From the NCBI GenBank assembly GCA_035531675.1, contig DATKSL010000041.1, forward strand, positions 124,001 through 188,000: a stretch of 64,000 bases of DNA, in the 5' to 3' direction. The DNA comes from JAJPIG01 sp035531675 (lineage in GTDB: Bacteria > Desulfobacterota > Binatia > Binatales > Binataceae). This document shows, one piece after another, positions 57,949 through 64,000 of this stretch. Made by a program: the position numbers and the translations under genes. The notes beneath the pieces were generated by a model. The model saw only the letters and a program-made list of their open reading frames with translations, ran no database searches and was not told the DNA's origin. Positions within the stretch are counted from its first letter, which is position 1; each line of letters starts with the position of its first letter.

Positions 57949-59622
57949 ATGGCTGCCGGCTCGAATTTTACCGCATCCGTGCCCGCGCGCGGCGGACTCC
58001 CGCCGTTAGTCGCGGCGATGAGTCGCGCGGCGTTCTATCCGCAGCGTCCGGCGCGGGTTGAGTTAATCCAGACCCACATTTCCTACGTCTTCCTGACCGA
58101 TGAATACGTCTACAAGGTCAAGAAGGCGGTGCGCTTTCCGTTTATCGATTGCGCGACGCTCGAGCGCCGCCGCTGGCTGTGCCACGAAGAAGTGCGGCTC
58201 AACCGCCGCCTCGCGCCGACCGTCTATCTCGGCGTGCTCGCGATCGTCCAGACTGCCGGCGGCTTCGCCCTGGGCGACAGTTCCGCTGCGGACGCGGTCG
58301 AGTACGTGGTCCAGATGCGCCGGCTGCCGCAAGAGCGGATGCTCGATCGGATGGTCGAGCGTCACGAGGCGCTGCCGCGCGACCTGCGCGCCATCGCCCA
58401 GCGCATCGCCGACTTCCATCGGCAGGCCGCGACCGACAAGGGCTGGCTGTACGGATCGGCGGCGGCGGTTCACAAGATGGTCCACGGTAATCTCACCGAA
58501 GCTGGACAGCTGGCCGGCAAGCTTTTCGATCCGGCCGAGCTCGATGCGATCGACGAATACAACCGCGGCTTTATCGAAACCCACTGGGATCTGCTGAACC
58601 GTCGCGCCCGCGAGGGACGGGTATGCGAGGGGCATGGCGACCTGCGCTGCGAGCATATCTGTATGGATAGCCAGCCGACGGTTTTCGATTGCGTCGAATT
58701 CAGCGAGCGTCTGCGCTACGCCGACGTGGCCTCGGAGCTTGCGTTCCTGGCGATGGACCTCGAGCGGCTGGCGGTGCCGTCATTGAGCCATGCGCTGACC
58801 GAGGCCTACATCGCCGCCGCGGGCGACCGGGAGCTGGCGACGCTGCTGCCGTTCTATCAGTGCTACCGTGCGATGGTGCGCGCCAAGGTCGATGGCCTCA
58901 AGAGCCTCGCTCGCGAGGTTCCCGAGCCCGAGCGTATCCGCGCGCGGGACTCCGCTCACGATTACCTGGCGTTGGCGCGCCGCTATCTGACGCCCGTCGC
59001 GCCCGCCATGCTGATGGTCTGCGGGCTGTCGGGCAGCGGCAAATCGACGCTGGCGCGCGCGCTCTCGCGCCGCCTCGGCTTCGACCTCATCAGCTCCGAC
59101 GTGATCCGCAAACAACTGGCCGGAATTCCTCCCACCAGCCGGGCGACGGCCGACTACGGCGGCGGCATCTACAGCGAGGCTTTCACCCGCCGCACCTACA
59201 TCACGATGCTGGCGGAGGCCGAGGAGCGTATCCGCAAACGCCGCGGTGTGATTCTTGACGCGACCTTCCGCCACGCCGACGAGCGCCGGCTCGCGCTCGA
59301 GGCGGTGGCCCGCGCCGGGGTGCGCGCGTTGTTCGTCGAATGCCGCGCGCCGGTCGCGGTCGCGCTCGAACGGATTGCGCAGCGTGAGCGCCGCGCCGGC
59401 GAAATCTCGGATGCGAACGCGGCGATCTACGCCCGCCAGATCAAGGATTTCGAGCCGCTCGACGAGCTTCCACCGGAGGCGCGGCTGACCGTCGACAGTT
59501 CGGCCCCGCCCGACCAGGCGGTCGCGGCCGTGATGCGCGCGCTGGCCTCGCCGCCGGCGCCGGCCGCGCCGAATCGAACCCCGCGCAGGAGTAACTTGCG
59601 CCAGCTCCTCAATCGCTTCTAG
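57949..59622 (+). CDS. APH-fold plus AAA/P-loop kinase fusion (Rv2004c-like)
   Basis: 557 aa. The N-terminal APH-like domain (1-340) has EGHGDLRCEHICM near residue 225 (in the place of HxDxxxxN) and VFDCVEFSERLRYADVASELAFL near residue 245. The C-terminal P-loop domain (350-530) has Walker A GLSGSGKST near residue 360, as in AAA_33/gluconate-kinase-like proteins. This architecture matches the bifunctional aminoglycoside phosphotransferase/ATP-binding proteins that include Rv2004c, a DosR-regulon member. Substrate unknown. GGAG lies six bases before ATG. Confidence 0.9.
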   Translation: MAAGSNFTASVPARGGLPPLVAAMSRAAFYPQRPARVELIQTHISYVFLTDEYVYKVKKAVRFPFIDCATLERRRWLCHEEVRLNRRLAPTVYLGVLAIVQTAGGFALGDSSAADAVEYVVQMRRLPQERMLDRMVERHEALPRDLRAIAQRIADFHRQAATDKGWLYGSAAAVHKMVHGNLTEAGQLAGKLFDPAELDAIDEYNRGFIETHWDLLNRRAREGRVCEGHGDLRCEHICMDSQPTVFDCVEFSERLRYADVASELAFLAMDLERLAVPSLSHALTEAYIAAAGDRELATLLPFYQCYRAMVRAKVDGLKSLAREVPEPERIRARDSAHDYLALARRYLTPVAPAMLMVCGLSGSGKSTLARALSRRLGFDLISSDVIRKQLAGIPPTSRATADYGGGIYSEAFTRRTYITMLAEAEERIRKRRGVILDATFRHADERRLALEAVARAGVRALFVECRAPVAVALERIAQRERRAGEISDANAAIYARQIKDFEPLDELPPEARLTVDSSAPPDQAVAAVMRALASPPAPAAPNRTPRRSNLRQLLNRF

Positions 59623-59637
59623 CGGGCGGCATCGTTC

Positions 59638-62373
59638 ATGGCGATCGATCCAGCCAATTACTCGGAAACCGAAATCCTGCGCGACGGCAGCTCGATGCGG
59701 ATTCGCGCCGTGCGCCCTGACGACAAGCAGCGCCTGATGCGCCATTTCGAAAGCCTCAGCCAGCGATCGATCTACCAGCGCTTCTTCGGCTTCAAGCGGA
59801 TGCTGACGGAGGCCGACCTGGTCCGCTTCACCGAGGTCGATTTCGTCCAGCACGTAGCCCTGGTCGCCGCGCTCGGCGAGGGCGAGGATGAGCGCTTTAT
59901 CGGCGTCGGCCGCTACGTGCAGATTCCCGGTCGCGCTGAGGCCGAAGTCGCCTTCGCGGTGCTCGACGAGTACCAGGGCCGCGGCATCGGCACCCTGCTG
60001 CTCGAGCATCTCGGGCGCGTCGCGCGCGCCGGCGGAGTGGTCGAGTTCAGCGCCGAGGTGATGGGCGACAACCAGCAGATGCTCGAGATGTTCGCGCGCA
60101 GCGGTTTTCAGATGAAGCGCTCGGGCGAGCCCGGCACCGTCCATCTGAGCTTCCCGACCGAGGAAACCGAGGAGCATCTCCAGCTAAACCAGACGCGCGA
60201 ACGAATCGCGGCGGCGCGCAGTATCGAGCGCCTGTTGGCGCCTCGTTCGGTGGCGGTCATCGGCGCCTCGCGCGCGGCGGCGAAGATTGGCGCGGTGATA
60301 GTCAGCAACTTGATGCGCGGCGGCTTTACCGGCGCAATTTACCCGGTCAATCCGTCGGCCGGCGAAATCCTCGGACTCAAGGCCTGGCCGAGCGTCGATC
60401 AGATCGGCCTGCCGATCGACCTGGCGGTAATCGCCGTGCCGGCGGCGATGGTCGAGGACGAGATCGTGAAATGCGCGCGCGCCGGAGTGTTCGGCGTGGT
60501 GGTGATCACGGCCGGGTTTGCGCAGACGCCCGGCCCCGGCGCGGTCAGCGAGCGGCGTCTGTTCGAGCTGGTGCGCGGGCTCGGGATGCGGATGGTCGGG
60601 CCGAACTGCATGGGCTTGCTCAACAGCGATCCGGCGCTGAGGCTCAACGCGACGCTGGCGCCGGTCGCCCCGCAGCCGGGCGGAATCGGCTTCTTCTCGC
60701 AAAGCGGGGCGCTTGGAATCGCGGTGCTCGAGTATGCCCTGAGTCGCGGTCTGGGTCTCTCGACCTTCGTCTCGGCCGGCCATCGCGCCGACGTTTCGAA
60801 TAACGACCTGCTGGCCTACTGGTCGGAGGATCCGCGCACTACGGTGGTCGCGCTCTATCTCGAAAGCGTCGGCAATCCGCGCAAATTCGCGTGGCTGGCG
60901 CCGCAACTCGCGCGGCGCAAGCCGATCGTCGCGGTCAAGTCCGGGCGCTCGGCCTCCGCCACCCACGCCGCCGCCGGCCATTCGTCGGCCCTGGCAAGTC
61001 TCGACGTCGCGGTCGAGGCGCTGTTCGAGCAAGCCGGTGTGATCCGGACCAATACGCTCGAGGAGTTGTTCGACGTTGCCGCGATGCTGGCGACGCAGCC
61101 GGTGCCCGCCGGGCCGCGGGTCGGCGTGGTGACCAATGCGAACGGCCCGGGAATTCTTTTCGCTGACGCCTGCGAGGCGAGCGGCCTGACGCTCCCCGAG
61201 CTCGCCCCCGGCACGCGCGACGAGCTGCGATCTCTGCTGCCCGAGCGCGCCCAGCTCTCCAACCCCGTCGATCTGACGGATTCGGCCGCCGCCGCAGCAT
61301 ACGAGCGCGCCATCACCGCGCTGGGGAAGGATCCCTCGATCGACTCGATCGTCGCGATCTATATTCCGCCGACGATTACGCGGCCCGAGGATATCGCCGC
61401 CGGAATCGCGCGCGGGGCCGCCGCCGTGCCGTCTCACAAGCCGCTGCTGACGGTCTTTCTGTCCGAGACCAAGCCGCCGGCGGCGCTCGGCGCGGGCGCG
61501 CGCGGCTATCTGCCCTACTACCATTTTCCGGAAAACGCCGCGCTCGCACTGGCCGCGGCCGCGCGCTACCAGCGCTGGCGCGATCGTCCGCTCGGCAAGC
61601 CGCTGGTCTTCGACCGGCTGACCCGCGCCCGGCTGCGCGAGATAATCGACGGCGTGCTCGGACGCTGCGGCGGATCGCCGGCGTGGCTCGATGAGCGGGA
61701 GCTGTCCGCGATCCTCAGGATCGCCGGAATCGAGGTCGCGGCCGCCGCACGCACCACGGTTGCCGAAGCGCCGGCGGTCGCCGGGAAGCTCGGCTACCCG
61801 CTGGTCGCCAAGGTAGTTTCGTCGGCTGTCACGCATAAGAGCGACGTCGGCGGCGTCATCATGGGACTCAAGTCGGCCGGCGAAGTGGAGATCGCGGCCG
61901 GCGGCCTCGCGCGTCGGATGGCCGAGCTGGGCAAGCCGCTGGACGGAATCCTGCTGCAGCGCGAAGTTCCGGGCGGCGTCGAGGCGCTGGTGGGCGTGAC
62001 CAGCGATCCGACCTTCGGTCCGCTGCTGGTATGCGGCTTGGGCGGCGTGATGGTCGAGTTGAATCGCGACGTGGCCTTTCGGCTGCATCCGGTGACCGAC
62101 ATCGATGCGGTCGAGATGCTCGCGAGTTTGCGTATGGTGCGGCTGCTCGACGGCTATCGCGGGATGCCGCCGGCGGATCGGGCGGCGCTCATCGACGTAA
62201 TAATGCGGGTCTCGGCGCTGGTTGAGATCGTGCCCGAGATGAGCGAGCTCGACCTCAATCCGGTGAAGATTCTGGCGCCCGGCGCAGGCGCGGTGGTGGT
62301 CGATGGCCGCATGCGGGTGAGGCCGGCCGAGCGTCCGGCGACGCCGTCGGTCGATACTTCGCTGGCGCGGTAA
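59638..62373 (+). CDS. GNAT-acyl-CoA synthetase (NDP-forming) fusion, protein lysine acyltransferase-like
   Basis: 911 aa. The N-terminal GNAT domain (~15-175) includes the acetyl-CoA loop DEYQGRGIGTLLLEHL. CoA-binding (~200-335, SVAVIGASRAAAKIGAVI) and succinyl-CoA-ligase-like domains (~345-660, FFSQSGALG and the AGHSSALASLD His region) follow. A C-terminal ATP-grasp domain starts near residue 680 (YPLVAKVVSSAVTHKSDVGGV). GNAT-first order is the 'type II' Pat arrangement known from Streptomyces, opposite to E. coli PatZ. It may acetylate acyl-CoA synthetases or form acyl-CoA. It follows the APH-AAA gene by 15 bp and precedes glgX by 6 bp. Confidence 0.9.
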   Translation: MAIDPANYSETEILRDGSSMRIRAVRPDDKQRLMRHFESLSQRSIYQRFFGFKRMLTEADLVRFTEVDFVQHVALVAALGEGEDERFIGVGRYVQIPGRAEAEVAFAVLDEYQGRGIGTLLLEHLGRVARAGGVVEFSAEVMGDNQQMLEMFARSGFQMKRSGEPGTVHLSFPTEETEEHLQLNQTRERIAAARSIERLLAPRSVAVIGASRAAAKIGAVIVSNLMRGGFTGAIYPVNPSAGEILGLKAWPSVDQIGLPIDLAVIAVPAAMVEDEIVKCARAGVFGVVVITAGFAQTPGPGAVSERRLFELVRGLGMRMVGPNCMGLLNSDPALRLNATLAPVAPQPGGIGFFSQSGALGIAVLEYALSRGLGLSTFVSAGHRADVSNNDLLAYWSEDPRTTVVALYLESVGNPRKFAWLAPQLARRKPIVAVKSGRSASATHAAAGHSSALASLDVAVEALFEQAGVIRTNTLEELFDVAAMLATQPVPAGPRVGVVTNANGPGILFADACEASGLTLPELAPGTRDELRSLLPERAQLSNPVDLTDSAAAAAYERAITALGKDPSIDSIVAIYIPPTITRPEDIAAGIARGAAAVPSHKPLLTVFLSETKPPAALGAGARGYLPYYHFPENAALALAAAARYQRWRDRPLGKPLVFDRLTRARLREIIDGVLGRCGGSPAWLDERELSAILRIAGIEVAAAARTTVAEAPAVAGKLGYPLVAKVVSSAVTHKSDVGGVIMGLKSAGEVEIAAGGLARRMAELGKPLDGILLQREVPGGVEALVGVTSDPTFGPLLVCGLGGVMVELNRDVAFRLHPVTDIDAVEMLASLRMVRLLDGYRGMPPADRAALIDVIMRVSALVEIVPEMSELDLNPVKILAPGAGAVVVDGRMRVRPAERPATPSVDTSLAR

Positions 62374-62379
62374 CTCGAG

Positions 62380-64000
62380 ATGCAGATGAAGACGATGGAG
62401 CAAGTCGCGGGCGGGAGCGCGCCGGGAGCCGCGCGATTCGAGATCCGGCGCGGACGGCCGCTGCCGCTCGGCGCCTGGCCGGTCGCCGCCGGCGTCAACT
62501 TTGCGATTTTCAGCCGCCACGCCAGCGCCGTCGAGCTGTTGTTGTATCGATCGGCGGACGGCCCCGAACCGGTGACGATTAAGCTCGATCCGGCACAGCA
62601 TCGCACCGGCGACATCTGGCACGCCTGGGTGCGAGGGACCGAGCCGGGCGATTGCTACGGCTATCGCGTCGACGGCCCCTATCGTCCCGAACAGGGGCTG
62701 CGCTTCAATCGCGAGCGGGTGCTGATCGATCCGTATGCGCGCGCGCTGTGTATCCCGCCGTCGTGGGATTTTGCGCATGCGCACGGCTACGACCCGGCGA
62801 TACCCGATGGTGTTTCCGAGCGCGACAATTCATCCTTCGCTGCCCGCGGTATCGTGCTGCCGGGCGAGTTCTTCTCGTCGGGACCGACCACGCTGGTACA
62901 GCCATGGTCGCGCACCATCATCTATGAGACCCACGTGCGCGGGCTGACGATCGATCCCTCTTCGGCGGCGGCCAGTCCCGGCACCTACCTGGGGTTGATC
63001 GAGAAGCTGCCGTATCTGCGGGCGCTCGGTATCACCGCGATCGAGCTGTTGCCGGTGCAGGAGTTCAATCCGCGCGACAACCATCAGACCAATCCGCTGA
63101 CCGGCGCGCGGCTGTCGAATTACTGGGGCTACAACCCGGTGGCGTTCCTGGCCCCGGCCACCCGCTATGCGAAGCGCGCGGCGCCCGGCCATCTCGAAGA
63201 ATTTCGCACCATGGTCGCTGAAGCCCATCGCGCCAATATCGAAGTGATTCTCGACGTGGTGTTCAATCATACCGCCGAGGGTGACGAGCGCGGCCCGACA
63301 CTGTCCTTCCGTGGGCTGGACAATCCGATCTACTACCTGCTCGACGAGGACCTGCGCCACTATCGCAACTACGCCGGCTGCGGCAACACGCTCAACTGCA
63401 ACCATCCGGTGGTGCGCGAGCTGATTCTGGATTGCCTGCGGCAGTGGGCGATGCGCGGCGTCGACGGCTTCCGCTTCGACCTCGCTTCGATCCTGGGCCG
63501 CGATCGCGAGGGGCGCGTGGCGAGCAATCCGCCGCTGCTCGAAGCGATCGCCGAGGATCCGATCCTGAGTTGCGTCAAGCTCATCGCCGAGGCCTGGGAT
63601 CTCGGCGGCGCCTATCAGCTCGGCAGTTTCCCGGGGCATAGATGGTCGGAATGGAACGGACGCTTTCGCGACGACCTGCGCCGCTTCTGGCGCGGCGACG
63701 CCCGAATGTGCGGGGCGTTCGCCAGCCGCCTGTGCGGCAGCGCCGACATCTATCAGCGTTATGGCAAGCAGCCGCTCAACAGCATCAACTTCGTCACCTG
63801 TCACGACGGCATGACGCTCAACGATCTGGTCACTTACGGGCGCAAGCACAACGACGCCAACGGCGAAGACAACCAGGACGGCGCGTCCGACGACTATAGT
63901 TGCAACTACGGCGTCGAGGGTCCCACCGCCGACCCGGAAATCAATCGCATCCGCGTAAGACAGGCCAAGAACCTGATGGCGACGCTGATGTTGTCGCGCG
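62380..64000 (+). CDS. glgX: Glycogen debranching enzyme GlgX (3' end beyond window)
   Basis: At least 540 codons visible; the gene runs off the right edge. An N-terminal CBM48 (PLPLGAWPVAAGVNFAIFSRHA, residues ~28-110) is followed by the GH13 catalytic barrel. The nucleophile is Asp367 (GFRFDLA), the acid/base Glu404 (AEAWD) and the third acid Asp476 (TCHDG). The conserved VFNHT region also lies in the barrel. It hydrolyses alpha-1,6 branches of glycogen limit dextrins. ATG at 62380, with in-frame ATGs at 62386 and 62395. It is 6 bp after the GNAT-acyl-CoA synthetase gene and likely co-transcribed, linking carbon-reserve use to the stress island. Confidence 0.94.
   Translation, partial: MQMKTMEQVAGGSAPGAARFEIRRGRPLPLGAWPVAAGVNFAIFSRHASAVELLLYRSADGPEPVTIKLDPAQHRTGDIWHAWVRGTEPGDCYGYRVDGPYRPEQGLRFNRERVLIDPYARALCIPPSWDFAHAHGYDPAIPDGVSERDNSSFAARGIVLPGEFFSSGPTTLVQPWSRTIIYETHVRGLTIDPSSAAASPGTYLGLIEKLPYLRALGITAIELLPVQEFNPRDNHQTNPLTGARLSNYWGYNPVAFLAPATRYAKRAAPGHLEEFRTMVAEAHRANIEVILDVVFNHTAEGDERGPTLSFRGLDNPIYYLLDEDLRHYRNYAGCGNTLNCNHPVVRELILDCLRQWAMRGVDGFRFDLASILGRDREGRVASNPPLLEAIAEDPILSCVKLIAEAWDLGGAYQLGSFPGHRWSEWNGRFRDDLRRFWRGDARMCGAFASRLCGSADIYQRYGKQPLNSINFVTCHDGMTLNDLVTYGRKHNDANGEDNQDGASDDYSCNYGVEGPTADPEINRIRVRQAKNLMATLMLSR

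Noticed and set aside
60184..62784. 866-codon minus-strand frame opposite the GNAT-acyl-CoA synthetase gene
   Set aside because: Low-complexity antisense product; the sense strand has complete domains and spans into glgX.

Overview
The window is a chromosomal segment of a GC-rich, Gram-negative-type bacterium. The evidence is Lol-type lipoproteins, an HlyD/EmrA adaptor, surface polysaccharide genes, a large hybrid histidine kinase and an ImuA-ImuB-DnaE2 mutasome. Coenzyme F420 genes (cofG, cofH, cofD, cofE) outside Actinobacteria, together with Lhr, S53 peptidase and FkbM genes, would fit an uncultivated soil or subsurface lineage such as Binatota, Methylomirabilota/Rokubacteria or a neighbour. 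That placement is inference; no rRNA or marker gene is present. No tRNA, rRNA, CRISPR array, prophage or complete insertion sequence was seen.

Layout. 18-5588 (-): SOS mutasome imuA-imuB-dnaE2. 5665-7874: an AT-richer membrane protein, a small membrane protein, a palindromic repeat and a long gene-poor stretch. 7875-9571 (-): DEAD-box RNA helicase, apparently starting at CTG, and a small RRM RNA-binding protein. 9731-18008: a glycan/surface island with a methyltransferase, beta-helix protein, FkbM methyltransferase, Wzy-like polymerase, GT4 glycosyltransferase and GT39-type transferase. 18158-19000 (+): alpha/beta hydrolase. 18997-24105 (-): tight F420 operon cofG-cofH-cofD-cofE ending in a polyprenyl diphosphate synthase. 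24228-28709 (+): 2-oxoacid dehydrogenase E1alpha-E1beta-E2 plus a Zn alcohol dehydrogenase. 28716-32792 (-): four-PAS hybrid kinase. 33030-35809: trans-sulfuration enzyme, glycine oxidase and a receiver-like protein.

35838-36848 (-) is a DUF3644/HEPN protein, a candidate defence RNase whose ribosome-binding site lies inside a palindromic repeat. 37311-39464 (-) is a secreted S53 peptidase, 39795-44297 (+) a giant Lhr helicase, 44865-47612 (+) aconitase, 47623-48696 (-) an APH-fold kinase and 48797-49969 (-) an EmrA-like adaptor. 50113-52910 (-) holds two secreted or lipoprotein-type proteins, divergent from a VWA-FHA membrane protein (52989-54677, +).

The right end (54711-64000) looks like a stress, low-oxygen or dormancy island. 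It has a lone receiver, a zinc-ribbon BCAM0308-like protein, two CBS-pair proteins, a Usp-CBS fusion, an APH-AAA fusion kinase, a GNAT/acyl-CoA-synthetase protein acyltransferase and glgX, which is cut by the window end. The combination recalls the mycobacterial DosR regulon and the Burkholderia lxa locus. The most interesting items are this island, the HEPN gene with its repeat-borne SD, the CTG-started helicase, the F420 operon with a prenyl synthase, and a candidate operator upstream of imuA.
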